Assembly (NCBI RefSeq): GCF_019249245.1
Contig: NZ_JAESDK010000019.1
Span: 34,739-98,738, forward strand
Source: Alteromonas lipotrueiana
GTDB lineage: Bacteria > Pseudomonadota > Gammaproteobacteria > Enterobacterales > Alteromonadaceae
DNA: 64,000 nt
Direction of reading: 5' to 3'
The notes beneath the pieces were generated by a model. That model searched no databases. It saw nothing but the letters and a program-made list of their open reading frames with translations, and was not told where the DNA came from. Position numbers and translations under genes: made by a program. Below are positions 46,465 through 54,324 of the stretch, in pieces (within the stretch, counting starts at the first letter, position 1; each line of letters starts with the position of its first letter).

Positions 46465-47495
46465 TGCGGTTAATTTTTGCATTGTTCCTGGGGTGGGCAA
46501 TATTGGCTGTTACCGGCTGTAAAGAAACCCGTGAATCGTCTGCATTTGAAAAAAACTGGCAGCGTTATGCACAGCAGTTTTATCAAAATGGCCGTATTGT
46601 CGATACCGGTAATGACAATGTGTCGCACAGTGAGGGGCAGGGTTACGGTATGTTGTTTGCCGCTCAGGCGGGCGATCGCGAACGCTTTGATGCAATATGG
46701 CAATGGACAAAAAAAACGCTACAGCGCGACGATTATTTGTTTAGCTGGCGCTATCGTCCTTGTCCGTTAAAAAACGCGGCTTGTATTGATGATACAAACA
46801 ATGCCTCAGATGGTGATATTCTGATTGCCTGGGCTTTGTTACGTGCAAGCAAACAGTGGGAGAGGGAACAGTACCGCACGCAGGCTTTACAAATAATCAA
46901 CAGTATAGAGCAAAAGCTTGTGGTGGAAGCTCATGGGTATACAGTGCTGCTACCGGCCCAACAGGGATTTACCCAAAGCTTAGATGTGCAGCTTAATCTT
47001 TCTTACTGGATTTTTCCGGCGTTCACTGATTTTTATACGACTACCGGTAAACCGGTTTGGAAGGCACTTAATACCTCGGGCCACCAATTATTAGGTCGGG
47101 TGGCTGCAAAAAAACCAGGATTACCTGGCGACTGGATGTGGTTAAGTAAGCAAAAATTAACCGTTAAAAATGCAATTAATCAGCAGTATGGATTTAATGC
47201 CTGTCGTATTCCCCTGCATCTGATTTGGCAAAAACCAATAAAAACACCATTGTTGCAGCCTTACCTTGAATTTTGGCAACAGCATAAAATTGTGCCTGCT
47301 ACCCTTAACCTTCAGACCGGAGAACCTGCTGAATATCGATGGAGCAACGGGATGCAAGCTATCGCCCAGGCTGTCCGCTTTAAGCTGGATAAACGTTCAG
47401 AAGCGCCCACCGCCATTATTGCAGAAACCGACGATTATTTTTCTGCCAGTCTGATCATGCTGAGTCAGCTAAGTCTGGCAGATACCGAGTTATGA
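46464..47495 (+). CDS. bcsZ: endo-beta-1,4-glucanase BcsZ (GH8)
   Basis: Periplasmic cellulase of glycoside hydrolase family 8 that trims the glucan during export. The start is ATG 46464, within the bcsB stop codon. Catalytic and fold signatures: acid Glu in SHSEGQGYGMLFA, NNASDGDILIAWALL, and SLDVQLNLSYWIFPAF. The leader ends ILAVTGCKE, which fits a lipobox, so this copy may be a lipoprotein, unlike the soluble E. coli enzyme. It has 343 residues, and its end overlaps bcsC by four bases (ATGA). Confidence 0.93.
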   Translation: MRLIFALFLGWAILAVTGCKETRESSAFEKNWQRYAQQFYQNGRIVDTGNDNVSHSEGQGYGMLFAAQAGDRERFDAIWQWTKKTLQRDDYLFSWRYRPCPLKNAACIDDTNNASDGDILIAWALLRASKQWEREQYRTQALQIINSIEQKLVVEAHGYTVLLPAQQGFTQSLDVQLNLSYWIFPAFTDFYTTTGKPVWKALNTSGHQLLGRVAAKKPGLPGDWMWLSKQKLTVKNAINQQYGFNACRIPLHLIWQKPIKTPLLQPYLEFWQQHKIVPATLNLQTGEPAEYRWSNGMQAIAQAVRFKLDKRSEAPTAIIAETDDYFSASLIMLSQLSLADTEL

Positions 47496-49882
47496 AATCG
47501 CTGACGTGCTGGATCATAACCGCGGCAGTCAGTGCCTCAGGGGCTGGTATGGCTCAGGTAATTACCGACTATCAAAGTGCTGAAATATTACCTTTAAAAC
47601 CCGCTAACGCCGACGTCGACACTACCGGCATTTGGTTTCATATTCAGCAAAAACAGACGCAGATGGCTGAAGATGAGTATCGGCGTTTAAAGCAAAAGTA
47701 TCCTGCGTGGCAACCGTCACCTAATCTTAGCACTGCCTTACAGCTGTTGAAGTCGCCGCCTCAACCGAAAATAGCGCCCCCCACAGTGCCTGAAGCTAAA
47801 TCGCATAGGTTAGCCTCTGAATCTGTTTTGTTATCTCATCGTGCCGGGTTAAGTGAGCAGGCGCAGCAGCTTTTCTTACGCCTTAGCAAGTTAACCGCAA
47901 CTCAACGCCTGGACGTGTCGCAGGCTATGTTAAATAAAGCCTCTGACGTAGCCGATAATGCTGGGCGACCAGATTATCATCAATTGTTAGGGTGGATATA
48001 TGTGGCCCAAGAGCAACATGCCCAGGCTTTAACCCAATTTCAGGCAGCCCAGGCACTATTGCCCGCCACCAATACAAAAAACGATGCGTATGATGGGGTC
48101 ATTGCCAGTGTGACTGCCCTTACAACGAGCGCGCTGCAAAACAATAATTTACAAGCGGTAAGTCAGTGGCTCGATAAATATCCGGCCATAGGGTTAGACC
48201 AGCTTGTCGAGAGCAACGCGTGGCAGGCTTACCAGCAACAAAATTTTACCTCAGCGTTACAGCTATTTGAGCTTACCGGTAATATTTACGGACAAGTGTT
48301 ATCACTGATAAATGAGAATCAGCAGGAAAAAGCCACTGCGCTGGCCTGTGAAAACGATGCCACCCCTCAATTAGCCCGATTATGCGCCGATCAGTTGTCT
48401 GTGCAACAAGCCATGCTTTATGACGCGAAAGACTATCGCACCAGCCTGAAAAAAGCTGATGCTATGGCGGCCCGGCGGGCACTGAGTGCCCCAGAAGCTC
48501 AATTAACCGGGTGGGCACTGCTTGCACTAAAGCAACATACTGCCGCGCAAAAGGTATTTAACACATTGTTAAGGCGCGAACCTGATAATCAGATATATGC
48601 CCAGGGATTGCTGCAATCTTTAGACAATGCTTCTGCGATACAGCTGTTTGCTGATTTATACCCGGCTGTAGCGCACCTTGTGAACCAACAAAATAGTCAA
48701 AATGCCTGGCAGCGCAAACAATTTCAGCTGGCACGGCAGCTAGGGCATGACCAAAGCAAGCAGGTGATGTCAGAAAACACGCTGGCAGTGTTTGCCGGAT
48801 TGACCAGCTACAATCGCAGCGGTAGCCCGGGTCTGGGCCATCTTGACCGACTTGGTAGCTATATTGGCATTACCGATAAAATAGCGAACTGGCAATGGCA
48901 GTTTGATATGCAATATCAGCAGCTTTATAGCGGCCAGGCCCGGGCTGGAAACTGGTTTGGTGATGGTCAGGTGAACGACGACTTTAACAGCCCGACAGGC
49001 GTTGACGGTACCGGTATTGCCGCAAGTGTTCAGTACGAACATACCAATGCAACCTATTACGCGCAGCTTGGGTATAGCTTATTTGATCAACCCGTTAGCG
49101 CTCGCCTGCAGGGCCAGTTGGCCGGCGTATGGTTTACCCAGAACAGCACATTAGGCGTTACGCTTTATCAACAACCCGTAGCGCAGAGCTTATTGAGTTT
49201 GGCGTCGACCTATTTTGAAAACAGCAGCGAAGCCTGGGGTGCGGTGTATAAAACGGGCGTACGGGGGCTGTACTCACAGTCATTAACACCCCACTGGGCA
49301 TTATCATTCAGTGGGGTGGCTGATAAGTATCACGGTACCCAGGTTATTGATAATGACCATCTGAGCGTTCGAATTGATATCAGTAAGGCAATAAATATTG
49401 ATACTGATGTCCCCCTCGATTTTTTACGGGTAGGACCTTTTGTAAGTTGGGAAGGGTTTGAACACAATGCCAGTGGCTTTACCCGTGGTCATGGGGGATA
49501 TTTTAGTCCTGAGGGTTTAGTCACTGCCGGTTTGAGTGGTTCAGTGTTGACCGCCGAGGGCCAACGCTGGCAAATCAAAAGCGATATAAATGTGGGCTAC
49601 AGCTGGATAAACGAGCAACACTATTCGCGCTTTGCTTTAACTGCAGAAGGACCAAAGGTTGAAGCCCAACGACGCTCAGGGCTTAGCGCCCAAATAGCCG
49701 TGCAGGCGCAGTGGCAGCTAAGTCGTAATATACTATTAACGGGGTTTTTCGGCAGAAACTTTGCAGTGGAGTATCAGGAAACTCAGGCGGGGATTCAAAT
49801 ACGCTGGCAGCCTCAACAAAATGGGGTTACCAGCGATACTTTACTACTTGAACAACCCGCCTTAAGTGGTTTTGCGTTTTAA
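47492..49882 (+). CDS. bcsC: cellulose synthase outer-membrane porin BcsC, short form
   Basis: Exports the glucan across the outer membrane. A signal peptide (MKSLTCWIITAAVSASGAGMA) is followed by a helical TPR region (about 110-420) and the BcsC beta-barrel domain (about 430-790) with RSGSPGLGHLDRLGSYIG and FVSWEGFEHNASGFTRGHGG, which are family hallmarks. At 796 residues it is much shorter than the E. coli protein (about 1150); the missing part is in the TPR arm. The 3' end overlaps the convergent PEP-CTERM gene by 21 bases. It is the last gene of the operon; bcsD, bcsE, bcsG and bcsQ are not here. Confidence 0.92.
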   Translation: MKSLTCWIITAAVSASGAGMAQVITDYQSAEILPLKPANADVDTTGIWFHIQQKQTQMAEDEYRRLKQKYPAWQPSPNLSTALQLLKSPPQPKIAPPTVPEAKSHRLASESVLLSHRAGLSEQAQQLFLRLSKLTATQRLDVSQAMLNKASDVADNAGRPDYHQLLGWIYVAQEQHAQALTQFQAAQALLPATNTKNDAYDGVIASVTALTTSALQNNNLQAVSQWLDKYPAIGLDQLVESNAWQAYQQQNFTSALQLFELTGNIYGQVLSLINENQQEKATALACENDATPQLARLCADQLSVQQAMLYDAKDYRTSLKKADAMAARRALSAPEAQLTGWALLALKQHTAAQKVFNTLLRREPDNQIYAQGLLQSLDNASAIQLFADLYPAVAHLVNQQNSQNAWQRKQFQLARQLGHDQSKQVMSENTLAVFAGLTSYNRSGSPGLGHLDRLGSYIGITDKIANWQWQFDMQYQQLYSGQARAGNWFGDGQVNDDFNSPTGVDGTGIAASVQYEHTNATYYAQLGYSLFDQPVSARLQGQLAGVWFTQNSTLGVTLYQQPVAQSLLSLASTYFENSSEAWGAVYKTGVRGLYSQSLTPHWALSFSGVADKYHGTQVIDNDHLSVRIDISKAINIDTDVPLDFLRVGPFVSWEGFEHNASGFTRGHGGYFSPEGLVTAGLSGSVLTAEGQRWQIKSDINVGYSWINEQHYSRFALTAEGPKVEAQRRSGLSAQIAVQAQWQLSRNILLTGFFGRNFAVEYQETQAGIQIRWQPQQNGVTSDTLLLEQPALSGFAF

Positions 49883-50881
49883 ACGGCGTCGCCAGCCTAA
49901 AGCGGCAAGCGCACTAAGCGTCACTATCCAGGTAGACGGTTCGCTAACATCTGCAAAATCGCCAAACCGGTAATTGTTCACCTGGCCCGTAAATTCACCT
50001 GCCGGTGTTAACCAGTTTTTAACAATAAAATTGCCATCAATCTGGCCGTTATAAAACGTAGTGTCGGCTAACGGAGCCAAGATGCTGCCTTTAAAGCCGA
50101 CCGCGTGCAGCGATAGCTCGGTTGCGTCGACAAAGTTAAACAATAGATTGTTTGCTACTTCACCTGAATGACGACCTGCTTCACCGTCTTCGGGACGGTT
50201 GTCGACAAGCTGGCTGCCGTCGGCACCTGAAAAGCCGGTATTAAATAACTCTACAGACTCACCATACACATTAATAACATTGTAGCTGGTCGAAGGAACG
50301 TCGAAGATGAGATTTTTATTGGGCGCCGAAAAATCAGCCGCGTTGATTGAAAAAATATTAACATCTTTATCGCCGGCCAGGGTTATTTCCCAAATGCTGT
50401 CGTTATCGCCAACTATCTGAGCTGTGGAGGTCGCGGCGTAGCTGCCCCAAAGCTGAGAATTCGCCAGCAATTCGCTATTTGTCGATGCAAAATCAAAGCT
50501 ATTGTCTGCATAGAACTGATGAGTGTTATTAAACTCGTTTTCGTTGTACAGCCCCACAGTTTCATCAATATCAATGTTGCCGCCTGCGGTAGCATCGCCA
50601 TGATAAATACGGGTGTTGCGGGCCGTGGCATTTTGTCCTACTACCATCGATGGCAACGCAGAATTTTGCGGCAACTGCAAACCCACAGCAAAGTCTTTTA
50701 AGTTAACGTTACCGCCTACGGCAAGCCGCCCTTCGACATCAGAGTTGCGGCCGGTCATATCCTGCAGAACATAGGCATTAAAATTGGCCGCGTCGCCCAG
50801 ATAAAATGGGGCAGCATGAGCTGTTAACGATAACGTACTGGCTAAAATAGCGGCTGCAACCGGGGTTTTCCAAACCTTCAT
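49862..50881 (-). CDS. choice-of-anchor A family protein with PEP-CTERM sorting tail
   Basis: Exported surface or matrix protein, 339 residues. ATG 50881 has AAGGAG six bases upstream and yields a signal peptide (MKVWKTPVAAAILASTLSLT). The body is a choice-of-anchor A domain (LGDAANFNAYVLQDM, DVEGRLAVGGNVNL, GFKGSILAPLADTTFYNGQI). The tail is a PEP-CTERM signal: SEPSTWIVTLSALAALGW followed by RRRLKRK, to be cut by an exosortase encoded elsewhere. Proteins with this tail usually accompany exopolysaccharide production, and here the gene faces the cellulose operon tail to tail, overlapping bcsC by 21 bases. Confidence 0.9.
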   Translation of the reverse strand: MKVWKTPVAAAILASTLSLTAHAAPFYLGDAANFNAYVLQDMTGRNSDVEGRLAVGGNVNLKDFAVGLQLPQNSALPSMVVGQNATARNTRIYHGDATAGGNIDIDETVGLYNENEFNNTHQFYADNSFDFASTNSELLANSQLWGSYAATSTAQIVGDNDSIWEITLAGDKDVNIFSINAADFSAPNKNLIFDVPSTSYNVINVYGESVELFNTGFSGADGSQLVDNRPEDGEAGRHSGEVANNLLFNFVDATELSLHAVGFKGSILAPLADTTFYNGQIDGNFIVKNWLTPAGEFTGQVNNYRFGDFADVSEPSTWIVTLSALAALGWRRRLKRKTT

Positions 50882-51015
50882 AACAACTCCTTTGTAGAGC
50901 AAATACCATGCTTCTACGATGTACCAATTGAAAAGCAAAATGTGCTTATGCGGGATAATTAAATATATTGAACAAATTTTAAGCTTTTACGGTGACTAAA
51001 GCCAGTTATTAAGCA

Positions 51016-51045
51016 TAAAAAAACGCAGCCCGAAGCTGCGCTTTT
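51016..51045 (-). terminator. intrinsic terminator of exbD
   Basis: On the minus strand AAAAGCGCAGC pairs with GCTGCGTTTTTTT around TTCGG. It lies 27 bases after the exbD stop codon. Confidence 0.88.
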
Positions 51046-51071
51046 GAATACTTAAAGACCACCAGAAAATA

Positions 51072-51479
51072 TTAGCCTTTTTTAACCAGTACTGAAACTT
51101 TATCAATACCTGCAATTTTTACCTGGTTCATTACTTCAACAACCACACCTTCTTCGGTATTTTCGTCAGCCTGGATAGCAGCAGTATCGGTGTTGTTTTC
51201 AGCCAGATACGTTTGCGCGTTAGCAACAACCCGACGAATATCAACTTCACGACCACCCATCATAATTTTGCCTGTCTCATCAATACGAATAGACAACGCT
51301 TTAGACGGCTGATTGTTATTAGACTGATTGTCTTCAGGGCGACTTACGTCAAGGCTTTTCTCTTTAACAAAAGACGTGGTAACAATGAAGAAGATCAACA
51401 TGATGAACACAATGTCCAACATGGGAGTCATGTCAACCTGAGCCTCGTCCTCAGCAGATGTATGCTTTTTTCTTTTCAT
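51072..51479 (-). CDS. ExbD/TolR-type biopolymer transport protein (orphan)
   Basis: Inner-membrane protein of the ExbD family (135 residues), which with ExbB uses the proton gradient to drive TonB or similar. The single helix carries the essential aspartate in DMTPMLDIVFIMLIFF (Asp22), and the periplasmic domain has AIQADENTEEGVVVEVMNQV. Unlike most ExbD genes it has no exbB or tonB neighbour; a terminator follows, and a decayed gene lies upstream. It may pair with an ExbB encoded elsewhere and so assist large TonB-dependent receptors such as the Oar-like one in this window; that is inference. Confidence 0.88.
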   Translation of the reverse strand: MKRKKHTSAEDEAQVDMTPMLDIVFIMLIFFIVTTSFVKEKSLDVSRPEDNQSNNNQPSKALSIRIDETGKIMMGGREVDIRRVVANAQTYLAENNTDTAAIQADENTEEGVVVEVMNQVKIAGIDKVSVLVKKG

Positions 51480-51627
51480 CTTGTATTCTTTCTTCTCTAA
51501 AGTTCTAGCGCATTAGTATACCGTTTGTAATAAAAATATATAGTTTTTTCATCAAACAGTGTGCGCCGGTTTAACACGAGTATTGGCCAACTGGCCAGGC
51601 TGTACGCCTTTAAAATGCACATTTAAG

Positions 51628-52086
51628 TCATTTTGGGCTCAGCGTTTTATCCAGCATGTCGAACTATTTCATTAACTGCTGGTTAACCTGAGTACGCAAA
51701 TTACCATGAGGATAAATACCAAGTCTAGCCTCTACCGATCTTTTTGTACCCTGAACAAGAATGGCGTTTTTCAGAAAATGATCCTGAATGCAGGCTTCAA
51801 AAGCTTTTGCAGCCATCTCTTGAGGCGTGACATAGTAATACATTTTTAAGCCGCGATCAGCTCCGATCAATGTTTTCAGGCAAGATCTGCAGGCGCCATC
51901 AGGGTAAAAATCAACAATTCGAAAAAAACAACACAGTAATGCATTTAGCGGGTGCGCTGTTTGCGATGCATTACCTGACCAGGTTTGCACAAAGTACCCG
52001 TGAGCCGGATCTACAAACATTCTTCCGGCAATTTGGCCGTTTGTCCCTGCCACCGCTGATACTACTGCTTGAACAAACAAATCCAT
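51628..52086 (-). pseudogene. decayed gene with LPD1/CLCA_X-like C-terminal motif
   Basis: The recognisable part is near the end: VTPQEMAAKAFEACIQD, then KNAILVQGTKRSVEARLGIY and HGNLRTQVNQQLMK. This pattern (E-M-x-A-x-A-F-E-A, then L-V-Q-G-T and Y-P-x-G) is shared by the C-terminal region of large polyvalent protein domain 1 and CLCA_X proteins. A TAG at 51664-51666 interrupts the frame where such proteins have an aromatic residue; reading through gives FDMLDKTLSPK and a natural TGA at 51628. The first 85 residues do not resemble the family, so a frameshift or fusion is likely. Family naming is from memory of motifs and tentative. Confidence 0.45.
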
Positions 52087-52292
52087 GAAGGCTTAAGTCA
52101 AAAATTGTCTGGAAGATATACCGCGTGCTAAAAAGAAGTTAATGCTTCTTAATCCAGGCTCGAAAGCTTGCTAATCCGTAATCAATGTCTTTTCGTAACT
52201 AACCAAACCGCTGTGCGCGTTCGCATTGGAAGTTGTTGTCTGCAATGGTTTTTAGCGCATTTAATACACCTCTTCTTTGTCAGGATTCAAGT

Positions 52293-53552
52293 ATGATGAA
52301 ACTAAGCCCAATTTTAGCCGCATTAACGTGCACCTTCAGTCTCGCATCTCAAGCGCAAGTTCCCGTAACACCTGAGAATGGGTACGCAGTGGGGACCGAA
52401 GTACCCTTGCCAGAACCTTATGCAACTAAATCAGCAAAACGTCGCTCAGAGGTTATTCAATGGCCTGATGATAAAAAGCCTTCGGTTCCTGAAGGATTTA
52501 CCGTAAAAGTATTTGCAAAAGACTTACAGCATCCCCGCTGGATTTATACTTTACCCAATGACGATGTATTAATTGCGGAGTCTAACGACGCTGAAAGTGG
52601 CAGTGCAGATAGAATTACGTTATTCAGAGACAAAGATAAGGACGGCGTGGCTGAAGAGCGTCACGTATTTCTGGAAAAGGGCCTTAATCAGCCATTTGGT
52701 ATGGCATTGTTGCAAGGCGATTTTTACGTTGCCAACACCGACAGCATTGTACGTTATAAGTACGAAGACGGTGCAAACAGCATTAAAGGGGAGGGTAAGA
52801 AAATCCACACCCTTCCTTCCGGTGGCTACAATCATCATTGGACCCGTAATATTAAAGTCAATGAGGCGGGCGACAAGTTCCTGCTGACCGTGGGTTCTTC
52901 CAGCAATGTTGGTGAGCACGGCATGGATAAAGAAGAACGCCGCGCAAAAATTCTTACTGTAAACCCGGATGGCAGCAACGAAGAAATCTTTGCCTGGGGT
53001 CTGCGTAACCCTAACGGACTGGATTACAATCCAGTGACGGGCGAGCTTTGGACCGCCGTTAATGAGCGGGATAAGCTTGGTGACAATCTTGTACCTGATT
53101 TTGTGACCAGTGTTAAAGAAGGTGGATTTTATGGATGGCCTTACAAATATTACGGTGAGAACATCGATCCTCGTTGGAGCGACAACATGCCGAAAGATCT
53201 CCCCGAAAAAACGCTTATTCCGGATATGGCATTAGGCAGTCACACCTCGACGATGGATTTAGAATTTTACGAGGGTGACGCGTTTCCTGAACGTTATCAT
53301 AACGGTTTGTTTGCAGCCCAGCATGGTTCCTGGAACCGGGCTAAATACAACGGCTATCGTATTGTTTTTATGCCATTTGAAAACGGTAAGCCCACCGGTG
53401 AAATTGAATCATTTATGGATGGGTTTCTTAAAGATATGAAATCGGATACTGCGTACGGTCGCCCCTCGGCGGTACGTGAAACAGCTTCTGGAATGTTGCT
53501 GGTGGCCGACGATGATGGCAACACAATATGGTCAGTCCAGGCTGACAAATAA
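52293..53552 (+). CDS. sorbosone dehydrogenase-like PQQ sugar dehydrogenase
   Basis: Exported six-bladed propeller of the glucose/sorbosone dehydrogenase (GSDH) family, 419 residues. The start MMKLSPILAALTCTFSLASQ at 52293 has AGGA upstream and gives a signal peptide cut near ASQA-QV. Propeller signatures are GFTVKVFAKDLQHPRWIYTL, FAWGLRNPNGLDYNPVTGEL, GGFYGWPYKYYG and AAQHGSWNRAKYNGYRI. Such proteins oxidise sugar aldehydes with PQQ in the periplasm, but many relatives have untested activity, and PQQ synthesis genes are not in the window. Confidence 0.87.
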   Translation: MMKLSPILAALTCTFSLASQAQVPVTPENGYAVGTEVPLPEPYATKSAKRRSEVIQWPDDKKPSVPEGFTVKVFAKDLQHPRWIYTLPNDDVLIAESNDAESGSADRITLFRDKDKDGVAEERHVFLEKGLNQPFGMALLQGDFYVANTDSIVRYKYEDGANSIKGEGKKIHTLPSGGYNHHWTRNIKVNEAGDKFLLTVGSSSNVGEHGMDKEERRAKILTVNPDGSNEEIFAWGLRNPNGLDYNPVTGELWTAVNERDKLGDNLVPDFVTSVKEGGFYGWPYKYYGENIDPRWSDNMPKDLPEKTLIPDMALGSHTSTMDLEFYEGDAFPERYHNGLFAAQHGSWNRAKYNGYRIVFMPFENGKPTGEIESFMDGFLKDMKSDTAYGRPSAVRETASGMLLVADDDGNTIWSVQADK

Positions 53553-53561
53553 ACTTACAAT

Positions 53562-53597
53562 GCCGGTTTATTTATTTTGAATGATACTTAAACCGGC
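53562..53597. repeat. inverted repeat after the sorbosone dehydrogenase-like gene
   Basis: GCCGGTTTA (53562-53570) and TAAACCGGC (53589-53597) are perfect nine-base arms around an 18-base AT-rich loop, ten bases past the stop codon. It has no T-run, so it may stabilise the 3' end rather than terminate. A separate near-perfect 10-base tandem, ATCGGGGCGG then ATCGGGGCGA, lies at 53704-53723. Confidence 0.55.
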
Positions 53598-53768
53598 CAC
53601 TATGTTCTTTTTATTGCTAGGTCCGGCTTACCCTGCGGCCTATAGTTATACTGTAAAGATTAAACCGCCTGCAAATATTCTGAAAGCCGACCTCTGCATC
53701 ATCCATCGGGGCGGATCGGGGCGATAAAATGGCTGGTGAAAGCAGCCAGCAAACTTAACCAGCTAGGG

Positions 53769-54305
53769 TTAGCTTAGCTCTTCAAGCAGTTGCAAACACC
53801 ATTTCTCAATGCGCTCGTCAGTTTGCTCGTACTGGTTTTCATCATCAAGACTCAAACCCACGAAGGATTGTTGATCTTCGGTCAGCGCTTTAGAGACGGC
53901 AAATTCGTAGCCTTTATTTGGCCAGTAACCAATAATGTTACAGCCTGAGGGAACCAGCGCATCATGGAGCATACCCAGGGCATCCTGAAACCAGTCGGCA
54001 TACCCTAACTGATCGCCCAGACCAAACAAGGCCACCGTTTTACCCTGCAATGCCAATTGATAAACCTCTTCCCAGTGCGACTCCCAGTCTTCCTGAAGCT
54101 CACCAAAATCCCAGGTAGAGATACCAAAAATAAGAATATCGAAGTTTTCGGCACGCTTTAAAGCCTCATCTTTGATGTTATGCAGGCTAACTACCTGGTC
54201 ATCGAACAAAGTGTTTAATTGTGCCTGAATTTTTTCAGCCGCCATCTCGGTATAGCAGGTGGTTGACCCGTAAAACAGGCCAATAGACAGGGCAGATTCA
54301 CTCAT
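53769..54305 (-). CDS. fldB: flavodoxin FldB
   Basis: FMN electron carrier of the long-chain flavodoxin class, 178 residues. The start matches E. coli FldB closely: IGLFYGSTTCYTEMAAEKIQ binds the FMN phosphate, then ISTWDFGELQEDWESHW and FGLGDQLGYADWFQDALGML give the isoalloxazine loops, and GLSLDDENQYEQTDERI the C-terminal end. The gene lies 19 bases downstream of the PhoD-like gene on the same strand and may share its message. Confidence 0.92.
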   Translation of the reverse strand: MSESALSIGLFYGSTTCYTEMAAEKIQAQLNTLFDDQVVSLHNIKDEALKRAENFDILIFGISTWDFGELQEDWESHWEEVYQLALQGKTVALFGLGDQLGYADWFQDALGMLHDALVPSGCNIIGYWPNKGYEFAVSKALTEDQQSFVGLSLDDENQYEQTDERIEKWCLQLLEELS

Positions 54306-54324
54306 TTTTTTACCTTTTATAGTT

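Noticed and set aside
51870..52088. Plus-strand open frame of 72 codons over the decayed gene
   Set aside because: No recognisable family or Shine-Dalgarno, and the minus strand carries a recognisable domain motif.
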